A stretch of 64,000 nucleotides of DNA. It comes from Metellina segmentata (taxonomy: Eukaryota; Arthropoda; Arachnida; Araneae; Tetragnathidae). The stretch is from the NCBI GenBank assembly GCA_947359465.1, contig OX375877.1, positions 69,418,698 to 69,482,697 of the forward strand. The letters run 5' to 3'. Shown in pieces: positions 22,319 through 34,324 of the stretch (positions within the stretch are counted from its first letter, which is position 1; the number at the start of each line of letters is the position of its first letter). The translations under genes were made by a program, and so were the position numbers. The notes beneath the pieces are model-generated. The model did no database searches, was not told the origin of the DNA, and saw nothing but the letters and a program-made list of their open reading frames with translations.

Positions 22319-23985
22319 AGGTGTGATCTGTTTGTTCATTTTCAACATCTAGACTTTAGAGTTTTTTACTTTTCCATGTTTTTTTACATTTCTGATATCC
22401 ATTACGGTTAAAAATAATAGGTGCAAAAGAAGCGCAGAAAGTGATAGTAAGAGAGAATTTAATGAACAGTGGTAAAATGAGTTGCTATTTAAAGCAAATT
22501 CATCAGGAAAACCGTTTTGTATTGTTTGTGAAAGTACTCTTTCACATATAGTAGACATCATCTTAATAGGCACTATAAAACACAGCATCAGACTAACATA
22601 GAAGGGAAAAGGAAGCTCGTTCTTGGGTCTGAATTACGAAAAGAATATGTGACTAAGAAAAGGGAAGGAAGCAGAATAAAAATATTTTTGCTAAAGTAAG
22701 TTGTAAAGATTTGGCAATGGACAGAAGTATCCTATGAGGTTGCTTTAGCATTGGAGAAAAAAAAATAAACCCTTTTCTCTGACGGAGAAGAAATTGTTAA
22801 GGCCTTGTCTCCAAATATTTACACGCCATCTTGGTAATAAATGTATTGAAATGAAAGCAAATATTGTTATATCTAGACAGACAGTTGCGAGACTTATCGG
22901 GGACCTCCCAGAATGTATCTCATCAACTGGAAGACCTTGTCCATTCTTGAACTTTCTTTATTCTAGCTTTGGATAAATCAACGGACATATGTGATGAAGC
23001 CCAGTTAAGCATTTTTGTAAAAGGAATTGATGAACTTGCCAATCTGGAGACATTGCATAATAAAACAAGCGTATCAGATATATTTGAAAAGGTAAAATCA
23101 TGCCTAGAAAATGTAAAATGAGATTATAGTAAACTCATCAGTGTGTGTACTGACGGAGCGACGTAAATGATAGGTAATGGCAATGCAACTTTGCTTGAAA
23201 TTTTTTTTAAACGTTCTGTAATAAAATATACACTGCATTATATACCAAGAGGCACTGTGTGGAAAAACTTTAAAATTGCAGCATGTTATGTTACCGCTTG
23301 TAAAATGTGTAAATAAAATTAGAGATATAGCACATTAAACAGACAATAATTCAGGGGTTCGATTTGGAATATGGTTAAATTGTCCTTCATTGTGAGGTGC
23401 ACTGGATTTCTAGATGATAGGTTTTGTGTAGATTTTGGAAATTGAAAAATGCTGTTTTTTAGAACAGGAAAATGAACTACTTGATAAAAGAACCCTATTA
23501 TTTGACAACAACTGGCTGTTTGATTTGGCATTTTTAGTTGATGTTACTAGTCATCTCAATGATCTAAATTCCAAACTACAATGCAAGAATAAATTATTTC
23601 CTCGTTTCGTAAATAGCATCAATCCATTTAAAATAAAATTTAAATTATTCACCTCTCAGTTAGAAAATCAGAATTTGAATCAATTTCCACACTTAAAAGA
23701 ACAGTGAATGCAATGCGGATAATAGCAATTTGTCCAAATATAGTGAAATATCACACATATTATTGCAAGGGTAATTTGAATGTCGTTTTCATTATTTGGC
23801 TAAAGAAGGCTAATGTCTAGTAACATACAAATGGAACTTATTGATTAAAACACATTATTTATTAAAAACGAAATTTAATGAGCTTTTTCAGATCAAAATG
23901 CTTATGATATGATAAATTTCTATTGCGTTCACATTACCCTGTAAACATTTCACAGAATAAAGAAAATTTGCAAAAAAATTAAATA

Positions 23986-25402
23986 CACTCATTGCTATAA
24001 AATTTTGCGCACCAAGAAAAGTCATCAAAATGAAACGAAATTTTACACATGTAAGTACTACTTTGATATAAGTAAATGATTAGAAAATCAAAGAAAAAGG
24101 ATCATTTTTATTGCAGAAAAAAAATACAAATGAACGGAAGTTTTAGTACTCTGTTGGACCCCCTCTAGCGCGAATGCACGATGCGATACGAGAGGACATT
24201 GAGGCATACAAGTTCAGTATGATGTCCTGAGACATCTTGTTCCACAGTTGCTGTAAACGCGCCTCTGGTTCGACCAAACTCGTAGGGTGTCCAACTTGCC
24301 GTCCCAAATGATCCCAGATAGGTTCGATTGGTGACAAATCTGGGTATCGAGCAGGCTAGGGAAGGGTGGTAATGTGGCGGAGGCAGTCTTGTGATCCTTG
24401 CTGTGTGTGGCCGAGCATTGTCTTGTTGAAAAATGGCTCCTGGGAGTCCTGCCATGAGTGACATCACATGTGGCTGAAGGATGTCATGGACGTTCCGCTG
24501 GGTTGTCATTGTGCCATGGATCAATATTAGGGTTTACCGTGTATGGTAAGCAATGGCACCCCATACTATCACACGAGCTGTGGGAGCGGTGTGTCGCTGT
24601 AAAGCGAAGGCAGGATTGAGGCGTTCACCACGGGGTCTCCACACACGAACACGATTGTCATCACTGCTCAAATTGAATCTAGATTCGTCGCTGAAGACGA
24701 CCTGGTTCCATTCCGTTGCAGTCCAATCCCGTCGTACGCGACACCACTGCAAACGGAGGCGTCGGTGGGTGGGTGCCATTGGCAGCACACGTAATGGGCG
24801 CCGCGATACCATATGTCCTTCAGCCAGGTGCCTTCCGATGGTTCGGGAAGACACAGGGGTCCGTAGTGAAGGTGCTGCCTGTGTCTGGATAGCGGCAAAT
24901 GAGACAGTTGGCTCTACGCGCGCGTTTCGCATGACGTGACGGTCTTCTCGACGACTGGTCTGTCGAGGGCGTCCTGAGCCTGGTCGCCGTGTAAATGACG
25001 TCTCTTCTGTCCACTGGTCCCAACACCTCCTCACAGTAAAATCAGAACGGTCTACTTGACGAGCTACTCGCCGAGTTGACCACCCAGCTTCCATCATCCC
25101 GATGATTCTTCCTCTCTCGAACACTGACAGCTGCTCATATTGTCTTCGATGGCGGCGTAACGGCATGTCTACCTCAGCGTTTCCTTTGCAAAAGATTAAG
25201 TACACTCGAACAAGCTCTGCGTACCTGTTTTATACTCCAAGTAGAACGAAGTTCAACGCCCTCTATTGGCATTACTCAATGCGCAATCACGCTGCATTTC
25301 TAATCATTTGCATATCTGATCTGGCCAACATGTACCTTCATGCCAAGTTTCGTTACGATCCCACATTATTTCTTGGTGCGCAAATTTTTATGGCAATAAG
25401 CG
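23986..25402 (-). mobile_element. Tc1-like element, 1417 bp, inserted in hAT relic
   Basis: The termini CACTCATTGCTATAAAATTT and CGCTTATTGCCATAAAAATT (right end, reversed) align, both continuing into GCGCACCAAGAAA. TA flanks it at 23984-23985 and 25403-25404. The flanking hAT coding relic resumes on the right. Confidence 0.95.
24143..25166 (-). pseudogene. Tc1 transposase pseudogene with two frameshifts
   Basis: The start codon at 25166 opens MPLRRHRRQYEQLSVFERG, a paired-type helix-turn-helix with RVARQVDRSDFTVRRCWDQW and GSGRPRQTSRREDR. The catalytic domain has VVFSDESRFNL (first Asp), FQQDNARPHTA (second Asp) and SPIEPIWDHLG (Glu). Frame breaks occur near 24535 and between 24335 and 24375. 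The C-terminus MSSRIASCIRARGGPTEY matches family length, about 340 residues. It is not functional but only lightly damaged. Confidence 0.92.
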
Positions 25403-25574
25403 TATGTCGTTTCGGAACGACATACAGATGTGAACAAGCATTTTCATCCATGAAATTTATTAAAAGCAAAACGATGTCTCGAATGACTGATTCAAATTTG
25501 AAGACTTCTCTGCTGTTCTCAGTAACGAACTTAACACCAAAGATTGAAAGACTAGCGAAATCGTAACAGGCTCA

Positions 25575-26006
25575 TTATTACATTTCGCAATCTTCTGACT
25601 GTGGACTAGAAAGTTCAAGCATGCAGAGAGGAGGTATCGGATTATGAAATCCTCAATCAGGTGTTGAACGGGAATGCCTAAGAACAATCCGTTGAAAAAG
25701 AATGTGTAGATGTCATCCCAAGGCCAACTATCAGAGAATCCACAGATTGGTTGCCAGGACTACATCAGTTCTTTGGAGCATATGACCATTTTGAGATGTT
25801 TAACAGCATCAACTCTATGGAATCGTATGTGTACCAAAGTGCGAGCATGAAGCAAACGAAGATAGCTGATTCTTTTTGGAATCGCTAATGAATAAAGTTA
25901 GTGCAAGTTCCATTTTTTGTTTTTAAATCCCATTCCTACTTACGAACAATCCATTTTACGAACTTTTTTTCGGTCCACACGAGTTAGTAAATTCGCGAGT
26001 CCACTG
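25575..26006 (+). pseudogene. Tigger/pogo transposase C-terminal relic with one TIR
   Basis: In the plus frame a piece with EVSDYEILNQVLN (about 25640) leads to KQTKIADSFWNR and a stop at about 25890; pogo/Tigger proteins end in a KQTTITDFF-type tail. The terminal sequence ACTCGCGAATTTACTAACTC (reverse of 25984-26004) ends CCACTG at 26006. The rest of the element is missing. The assignment rests on this short tail and terminus. Confidence 0.6.
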
Positions 26007-27806
26007 CATAATTCAATGTGCAATACATAGTTTTGTCTTGTTTTGTGTCTTTTCTAAACAACACCCTCATTGAGAAGAAACAGCTGCACATACGATACCA
26101 CTCATTCCCTCTCTCCAAATGTGGACCTGTGTGCTTAACGTTTAGAAGGTTCGTAGTCCAATTTGAAGTCAGTTCCAGAAACACATGTGAAAAAAGTGTA
26201 CATCATATCTATCATCTCGGTTAAATCCTCCATTCTGCATAGCATTGATACAATCTTCAGATATTAGTAAAATCGTGAATACCCTTGAAAATTAATTTCC
26301 AATGGTACTCATGGTTAAAGGAAGATCATAGATGCCACACGGCAGAAAATATTGGTAGGTACGTAGTTAATTAACGTCGCACTAGATCAACACAATGCAA
26401 TTGGGAAAAGGTTGGAGAATTAGTGTGAATTCAATTTTCAGTCAATCGATGAACTCATAGCGTTATGTGTGTGTTGAATTCTTAAATGTCACACTTGATA
26501 TTTTTTAAGATTGCAGGATTTGTTTCTTCTGATTTTTCTGGTTAGCAGTTTCAGTACTAATTTCATTACTACTTCAGACAATATTCTCAGGATGGTGTTT
26601 TGGGGACGTTCTCAAATGACTTTATCTGGGAAACAGATTCGATAGGATTCAAAGAGACAGAGAGAAACCTTCATAATTGTATCAACAACCTCTTGCACAT
26701 TCTGAACTGCCATTGTTTGGCGAGTTGGAGTGAAACGCTGCAACTTGTCCATCAAAAAGTATTTCATGGTGGAGTTGGGTTACACTATTGCATCGTAAGT
26801 TCATTTTTATAGTGATGGCTACGTTCGCAACGATTGCATTCCCCGTGGGGTTTTAAAATTGAATCCAACCACATCTTAGATTTAAAGGATGTAGGGTATG
26901 TAATTATAAAGTTCTTGGATGGTTTCTTGTTTCTTAAACACAGTTAAAAGACTCCATTAGCTGTTGTAAGCCACCTTGCGTGTGATTAGTTTTCTGGCTA
27001 GATATTTGCCAAATCCTTAAGTCATGGGCTGTTGTAACCCTTCTCCTGGTGATTGTCTACTCGAGGTATCTCGACATTAGAAAAACCGCCGTGAGGACGA
27101 TATATCTCGCGAGACCTTAATGGACGATATATCACGTTCCTCAATCTGTCGTCGTCTCGTCACAAGACGAAAACTAACCAGATCTTGATCTCGTCATCAT
27201 GGAAAAAAGTGGCAAGATCTTGATGACGAGATGTCTCGTCGATAGCAAAATTGATCAAACAAATCTTAATGGACAGGATATCTGGTCGAAACTCGGAGGT
27301 TTATCAGTGAGGAAAATAATTTTACGTGTATTATATTGATTGTGAAACTCGAAACGAATTTTAGGAATGTCAGTACTTTGCTTTTGTATGCTGCTCTAGT
27401 ACCTTAGCCTTTTGAATTTCACAACGTGAAGGTTTTCACATTTCTGGAGATTTTTTTCGATTGATACCGAGTACAGATCTGGGACTATCCTTGATTACGA
27501 ACTAAACAGAGTTAAAGAGAAAATTACTATGTGCCTGTAAGAAGTACGATAACCACTTTGAGTGTCGGAATATGTGGTTTGATCGTTTTCCCATAATTCC
27601 GTACCTTGTGTGCACGTGTACGGAAATTCTATTATTATTATTCCATTATATCGAGATTCTTGCCCATTTCTTCATTTTCTCGGCCTCACACTTGGCATAT
27701 GGCACACTAATAGCATATATATAAGAATGTTTCACAAAACCAATAAAGATGCATTAATGGTCATGCTGGGCCATGCTAAGACATATTCTCGGTATGTGGT
27801 CATATA
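26007..27806. other. Intergenic sequence, nothing clearly coding
   Basis: No exon or transposase is recognised. A 40-60-bp SINE fragment (TTAATTAACGTCGCACTAGA) sits at about 26366-26400. At 27080-27290 an odd stretch rich in CGTCTCGTC and GATCTTGATGACGAG motifs lies in both orientations. Confidence 0.5.
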
Positions 27807-28050
27807 CAATCTGTAACAAAAAAGTCGACGCACCAAGAAAGGATCATCCGATTGCTTTGAAATTTCGTATGCAAAAATGTTTTGACCAAATATGCAAATG
27901 ATTAAAATTTGGTGTCCAATGAATGAATAGTGCGATCTCCAGCGCATCGGAACTGCGCATTCAGCAGATGTATATAAGGAGTTGTTCTTGAACTGTTGTT
28001 AAAACTTTATGCTGCATTGCGATTTAGGATACCTTTCAACGACTGAAAAA

Positions 28051-29547
28051 ATGCCTCGCCGCAGGATTCGAGCTCATTACGAGCAACTTAGAGCCCCGGT
28101 AGCTCAGTCAGTAGAGCGTCGGGCTCGCATCAGAAGGGTTGTGGGTTCTGTCCTCGGCGGAGCCTGCAATTCTGATGATTGCGAGATCGGCGCTTCGACC
28201 TGGCTAAAGACCGTCGTGTTCACTAAAGGTGACTGGGGCACTTTAAATAGGTCGTGGTCACAAAGTCCCCCATGTTCCCATACCAAATCAATACCTCTGG
28301 GGGTACCTGATCAGAGGGTTATCGGCCTCTGATTGGGATCTAAATTACGATATGTGTGAGTGAATAGATGTGTGAAAGGGACCTTCCTGTAAAACGGATG
28401 TGTCATGTATGTCGAGCAAAAGTCGGACTCCTTCCCAATGGGGCTCAATAACATGGAAGGCGCATCCCCCTCGCCTCTTGCCGTCTTCAACGGGCCTGAC
28501 ACTCCTCTGGTCTGACAGTGTAGGCATGAGAAACAACAACAACGAGCAACTTTCAGAGTTTGAAAGAGGTCGTATCATTGGATTGAAAGAGGCAGGTTGG
28601 GCAAATCGGAGAATCGCTCGTCATGTGTGTCGAAGCGATGCGGCGATTAGAAGATGCTGGCAAAAGTGGGTGGACAATGGCAAATTTCAACGTCATGATG
28701 GTAACGGTAGACGTAGGGCCACAACAGATAGCGAGGACAGAGTGATTGTCAGATCATCTGTCACAGCGCCTCATTCATCGCTATCAACCATCACACACGA
28801 GTGTCCACCATGACCATTCACAGACGGCTGAGAGAGCGAAATCTACGCTCTTACCGACCGTTACGCCACCTGCCACTCACCGCCTGCACGAACTATGCCA
28901 CCTGCCACTCACGCCACGACCTATGTTGAGCCAGATTACAGTGGTGCTTGGCTCGATCAAGCTAGAATGATGCTGACTGGGGACGTATAGTCTTTAGTGA
29001 CGAATCCCGCTTCCAACTGTGTCCTGACGATCATCGAAGACGTGTCTGGAGACACCCAGTGCAGCGTGCCGATCCTGCTTTCACTATTGCACGCCACACG
29101 GGCCCTCAACAAGAAGTTATGGTCTGGGGTGCCATTTCCCTTGATAACCGGACCCCTTTGGTCGTCATTAGAGGTACACTCACTGCACAGTGGTACGTTG
29201 ACAACATTCTGAGACCTGTTTTGCAACCGTTCCTTTCGCAGTACCCTGGGCTTATTTTTCAGTAATACAATGCCAGACCACATACGGCACGTGTTACTAT
29301 GAACTGTCTTCAAACTTTTCAAACACTTCCTTGGTCAACCAGATCACCAGATCTCTCTCCCATCGAGCATGTCTGGGATATTATGGGAAGGCGACTGCAT
29401 CCGGTAGGGAATGTTGATGACGTAGTCTGACAATTGAAGGAAATTTGGCAAGAAATACCGCAGGAGACCATCCGGGAGCTTTAACGGTCTATGCCACGCC
29501 GTGTGGCAGCTTGCATCTAGGCTAGAGGCGGGTCAACACCTTATTGA
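28051..29547 (+). pseudogene. Tc1 transposase pseudogene, interrupted by SINE
   Basis: It starts MPRRRIRAHYEQL at 28051, is broken after Leu by the SINE, and resumes with SEFERGRIIGLKEAGWANRR and VCRSDAAIRRCWQKW at about 28553. Later frames show the first catalytic block near 28988-29015, FARHT-type and VVMVWGAIS motifs at 29110-29140, NARPHT near 29270 and SPIEHVWDIMGR near 29360. Several stops, including in the DNA-binding linker, make it inactive. The end RGGSTPY is followed by TGA at 29547. Confidence 0.9.
28090..28541 (+). mobile_element. tRNA-derived SINE with (AAC)n tail and 11-bp TSD
   Basis: The head GCCCCGGTAGCTCAGTCAGT plus AGAGC is an A box in a D-arm setting, and GTTGTGGGTTCTGTCC is a B box, spaced as in a tRNA promoter. 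The anticodon stem no longer pairs, so this is not a working tRNA. A tRNA-unrelated body of about 370 bp ends in AAACAACAACAAC. The direct repeat ACGAGCAACTT flanks it at 28079-28089 and 28542-28552, the signature of LINE-driven target-primed integration into the Tc1 gene. Confidence 0.92.
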
Positions 29548-29699
29548 GCTCGTTACTGTAACTCTGAAATAAATCATTCAATTGTTCTGAAATTTTAATC
29601 ATTTTCTATTCTGTACATAATTTTCCTATCCTACAATTTTTGTCTCCATCGGACAACTCCTTCTTGGTGCATCGATTTTTTTTTGTTATAGAGTGTATA

Positions 29700-30766
29700 T
29701 GACCAACTAGGGTAGGAAAAAGTATAATCTTTTCCCTGTAATCTTAAATTTAAATTGTTTAAATGTCCCATAACATCGGTGAGAAAAGCTAAATCCCATA
29801 GTAAGCACTCACTGAGCAGTTCATTTTTTTCCCAGATATTTTAAAACACATTCCCTCGAATTCCAAAATATCGCGAATTCAGTTCCTTTGGAAAGTCAGA
29901 GCACACTACAATGAAGGAGTAACTCTCTATCCTCTTCCGTTTCTTCTGGGAAATGCTCACGAAATCATAGTCGATTCAGAGGTCGAGCTCGTATTTTGTT
30001 GATACAGCGCGCAACAGAAGACAGGTTTAAGTACTTGGCACAAAGAGCTTCTTGGTGGATAATACAATGATACTTAAAAACTTTTCTTCCCAAGTAATTT
30101 TCAAGCAATGCAACAAAACATTTTATCCTGCCAACCATGCAAGGCGCTCCATCTCTGCAAACATAATCTAATTTTGTCCACTCTACTTTGATAGCTTCTA
30201 TTACATTTTTAAGTTCTTTAAAAATGTCCTCACCTGCAGTTAAAACTAGTTGGCGCAAATCAAGAAGTTCTTCCACAATATCAAAATTATCGTTCGTGTA
30301 ACGCCCAAATATGCTTGACTGCGCATTGTCTGTGATGTCACAGCTTTAATCCGAAGTTAATGAAAAGCATTTGCAATATTGTATAGGGGCCAGAGACAAT
30401 TTGTGTGCCAACATCCTGGCCCATGTCATCTATACGACGCATGACGGTATTTCTAGACAAAGTTTTTTTGTCAACCATATTTTTGCCGTTTATATCAACG
30501 ACATTTTGGGCAAATATTAAAAGACTATTTTTTATCATCTCCTCTCCGTCAGAATAGGGTTTTTTCTTGCGGGCTAACAGAGAAAGTTCATAAGAAGCCT
30601 TCACCATGGTTGTTTGAAATGTCGGTCAAGGTTAAATTTTTCGGCACTGCTACACTTATTCCACGTATCAAACAAATAGGCTTGTTTGTTCTTCAAAAAT
30701 TGTTCTTCCCGAATTGCAATATCCTCTTCATATTTTCTTTTCGATGTCGAAGGTTTACTCATGAAC
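29700..30766 (-). pseudogene. Second hAT transposase relic (GTF2IRD2/ZBED-like)
   Basis: On the minus strand a start at 30766-30764 opens MSKPSTSKRKYEEDI. Further pieces are ASYELSLLARKKKPYSDGEE (about 30590), KTLSRNTVMRRIDDMGQDV (about 30450), VEWTKLDYVCRDGAPCMVG (about 30170), YHCIIHQEALCAKYL (about 30060) and a WDLAFLTDVMGHLNNLN piece near 29790. Stops and a deletion after 30360 break the frame. Order and motifs match the GTF2IRD2-like hAT group. Terminal repeats were not found. Confidence 0.85.
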
Positions 30767-32253
30767 ATAGTGAAAATAAAATTTTTAAAACAATGACGCT
30801 CGTCTCCAAAATCTAAAAACAGTTTTAAAAAAGCTTAACGGCTTTCTCGGCAGTTTAAAATCAACTGAGCCAGACCACCATAATGTCGCACTCGCTTGAG
30901 AACGGACAACCATAGCAAGACACAACGTCGTCAACTCAAACCATTGGGCTCGTTACATGACTAGGCTGTCTTACCGCATCCTTGTACTGGTGTCAAGCAG
31001 TGCCGCTTTCCGGCGCTGTTTTATTCAGTAGCGTATGAGTAGGGTTCTTTACAAAGTTCCTGAGGACAACATTATTATTTTTTCAAATTTTTTAATTTTT
31101 CAAAATGTCTTTGTGTGCCACTGTTAAAACTCAACCGTGCCACACTGTCACTGATCTAAATGATGCCTGGAACACATATGCCTATAATTTTAATATTCTA
31201 ACTTAATTTCTCCTTAAATTTTCCGCTCAGTTTATTCTTAGTTCGGTTAGTAGATCCATTTTTTTAATCTTGACTCTGAGCTCAATCTTCGAGTTCGGCT
31301 CATCGTGATGTTATTATACATAACACTGTAGGTATGTGTATTACATTATTATTTATATACAGGGAAATTCTACGGTCGTGGGACAAACTTGGAGGGGTGG
31401 TACAGCTTACTAAAACATACATTTTTCGAAAAGGAATGTATGGTCGGAAGTGACAGGTGGAGGCACGAACACAAAAAATGAGACATGAACAGAAAAACAT
31501 TGTTTGTCTGCAACATCCTCGCAAAGTGCTTCTTTGCAGCAATGTTTACAATAAATACTCAAACTTGCGACTACCAACAGTAATATATGCTTGGTAACGT
31601 CGCAGGAGTGATTGGTGAACAGTTCCAAAGATGCCAGGTATTTCGCGCACGCTTGCAGCCGCAATGGATTATCGAGCAACGAGATGCTCAATTGAGTCAA
31701 CAGGAGTACCGTAAACTATGGTCATCAAATGCCCCATGAGAAGTAATCTATGCTCGATAAATCTGGCGATCGGGGTGGCCATCGGACTGGTCAACCATGC
31801 CCAATCCATCGCCCCGCAAAACTGGCATCCAGGCAATTGCGAACAACCACGTTGAAATGGGCTGGCGCACCATCATGCTGAAACCACATGTGATTACGAA
31901 CGACAGTCGGAACATCTTGCAGCAATTCTGGTAAAACCTCTACCAGAAAAATATGAAAATCTGAGCCATTGAGTCGCGTTGGTAGAAGATATGGGCCTAT
32001 GAGAAAATCGTTCTCAACACCCGGCCAAACATTCACAGAAAAGCGTTTTTAGAATGCATGAGGACGAGTGGTGTGTGGATTTTCTGTTGCCCACACATGA
32101 GTATTGCGCATATTGAAAACACCTTCCTGTGTAAAAGTCGCATCATCTGTGAATAGCATAGAAAGTGGGAAATCCGGCTGCAACGCACACTGCTGCAAGA
32201 ACCATTAGCAGAATTCTACACGCGGCGGGTAATCACTTGCCTGCAACGCTTAA

Positions 32254-33207
32254 AGCCGTATTCACAAGTCCGAGTTAACTCACGGATCAACAATAATCCC
32301 CGAGTTATCGAAAAAACCGTATTTACAAGGCCTGGTCCGTGGTTTAAACTGCAGTTTCGGTGCTCTATTTTGATCCTCCGAAATCGGCGAGTTAACTCGC
32401 GAGTTATATTTAACGTATGCGCAGTACTATCTTTTTGCGAAAAACAAAATGGATGACACATTTCATTATATGCTCAATTACAGTATTCTTTCGACGACTG
32501 GACTGGATCTGTCATTACGGAGCACCTTCTAAATAGCAGCTCATCTCCTCATCATAATAGCGCAAAAATGGAAAATTTTAAAACATAATTTTATTGAAAT
32601 TCAAAAGAAAAGTGTAAAAAAGGTAGCTGCGAAAACGTTTGGTGAAAAGATAGATGGCGGCACCTCCGTCCGGTAAGCGCGAAAGGTAGAATATGACCAT
32701 GGCAGATGCAAATTCGTTGTAGAATAAAAATTATTATGTTGATTTATTACGACTGAAAGAAAATTGACAGTGCAAGTTACTTTTCATACCACAACACACG
32801 CCCATACTGACAAGTACAAAGATAATCGAATTACATTCATTAGTAAAGACAATGTGTAGAATTGCAAAATTTAGGTTGCAAAATTTAGGTTTCCATAAAA
32901 ATCTAATATGAAATTAAATACCCTTGCATTTCTTTTCCCAAACCCAAATAAAAATGCTGCATGTGTTCTATTTAATCACAATTTGGAATCAATTCTACGG
33001 CGAAGTGCGTACTTGATCAGTATGAATGCAGATTCGGGCGTCGTAACCAATATAAACAATATCACGTGATTGTGAGGAGACGGTAGTAGCCAATCTAGTT
33101 GTAGTCAACACGCTGTTTGAGAATACCGTTCTTGATAATCCTCGACTTAACTCTTACCCGCGGATCAACTGATCCTCGAGTTAACTCGAGACTTGTAAAT
33201 ATGGCCG
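32254..33207 (+). mobile_element. Harbinger-like MITE, 954 bp (forward copy)
   Basis: Left terminus AGCCGTATTCACAAGTCCG and right terminus ACTTGTAAATATGGCCG are inverted repeats with GAGTTAACTCG subterminal palindromes. It lies in the DUF4817 transposase relic and is inverted relative to 33365-34324. No coding sequence is seen. Confidence 0.85.
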
Positions 33208-33364
33208 TAGATCTTGTACTTGTGTGTGAGGTTTCATCCACAATATTCAAGATGGTTTCTTCCATGTTTGGATGTCGTACAGTTCTTGATCCAGTTCGTT
33301 CGTCAGAGCTGGCGATGAATGAACCATGTTCTCAAAGGTTCCGATGCAACCACTCAAACATTAA

Positions 33365-34324
33365 CGGCCATATTTACAAGTCTCGAGTTAAGTCGAGGAT
33401 TATCAAAAACGGTATTCTCAAACAGCGTGTTAAGTGATCCAGGGATTTAAATGAGACGCTCGCTGTGATTGGCTACTACCGTCTTCACATGATCATGTGA
33501 TATTGTTTATACTGGTTACGACGCCCGAATCTGCATTCATATTGATCAAGCACGTACTTTGCCACAGAATTTATTCCAAATTGTGATTAAATAGAACGCA
33601 TGCGGCATTTTAATTTGGGTTTGGGAAAAGAAATGCAAAGGTATTTAATTTCAAATTAGATTTGCATGGAAACCTAAATTTTGCAAGAAAGAATTGTACA
33701 CTATGTCTTGACAAATGAAGGTAATCCGATTGTCTTTGTACTTGTCAGTGTGGTTGTGTGTTAGTGGTGTGAAAAGTAACTTGCATTGTCAAATTTTTTT
33801 TCATTCGAAACAAATCAACAGAATAATTTTTATTCTACAACGAATTTGCATTTGTCATGGTCATATTCTACCTTTCGCTCTTAGCGGACGGAGGTGCCGC
33901 CATCTATCTTTTCGCCAAGCTGCTTGTTTATGTTTTCGTAGCTTCCTTTATTTTAAGTTTTCCTTTGAGTTTCAATAAAATTATGTTTTAAATTTTTCAA
34001 ATTTAAGCAATATTGTGAGAATATGAGCTGCAATTCAACAGGTGCTCCGTAAGGATAGGTCCAGTCCAGTGGTCGCAAGAATACTGTAATTTAGTATAGA
34101 ATGAAATGTGTCATCCATTTTGTTCGCTCGTTTCCTTCGTAAAAAGATAGTACTGCGCATGCGTTAACTCCAACTCGCAAATTAACTCGCCGATTTTGGA
34201 GGATCAAAATGTAACACCGAAACGGCAGTTTAAACTACGGATCAGGCATTGTGAATACGTTTTTTTCGATAACTCGGGGATTATCGTTGATCCGCGAGTT
34301 AACTCGGACTTGTGAATGCGGCCG
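33365..34324 (-). mobile_element. Harbinger-like MITE, 960 bp (inverted copy)
   Basis: The termini CGGCCATATTTACAAGTC and GACTTGTGAATGCGGCCG are inverted repeats. Host bases at the borders are TAA (33362-33364) and TTA (34325-34327). Removing the insert plus three bases restores the frame of the transposase relic across the junction, which supports a 3-bp TWA target duplication typical of PIF/Harbinger. Confidence 0.87.

Larger units (their letters stand above)
22380..25566 (+). pseudogene. hAT transposase relic (GTF2IRD2/ZBED-like), split by Tc1
   Basis: In shifting frames the segment shows a BED-finger-like KPFCIVCES (about 22500) followed by a histidine pair, LDKSTDICDEAQLSIFVKGI (about 22970), VCTDGAT (about 23140), and WLFDLAFLVDVTSHLNDLN (about 23510). 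After the Tc1 insertion 23986-25402 the C-terminal dimerisation block GTTYRCEQAFSSMK continues at 25408, ending in TAA at 25564-25566. Many stops are present. This is the hAT group whose transposases resemble the domesticated vertebrate GTF2IRD2 tail and ZBED proteins. Confidence 0.85.
27807..29695 (+). mobile_element. Tc1-like element split by a SINE
   Basis: The left end CAATCTGTAACAAAAAAG and right end (reversed) CACTCTATAACAAAAAAAAA are inverted repeats, each followed by a GCACCAAGAA block. TA flanks it at 27805-27806 and 29696-29697. Removing the SINE and its duplication leaves 1426 bp, nearly the same as the 23986-25402 element. Confidence 0.93.

Noticed and set aside
28090..28165. A possible functional tRNA gene
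   Set aside because: A and B boxes are present, but the anticodon stem does not pair, the 3' acceptor strand is missing and the unit has SINE features with a target duplication.
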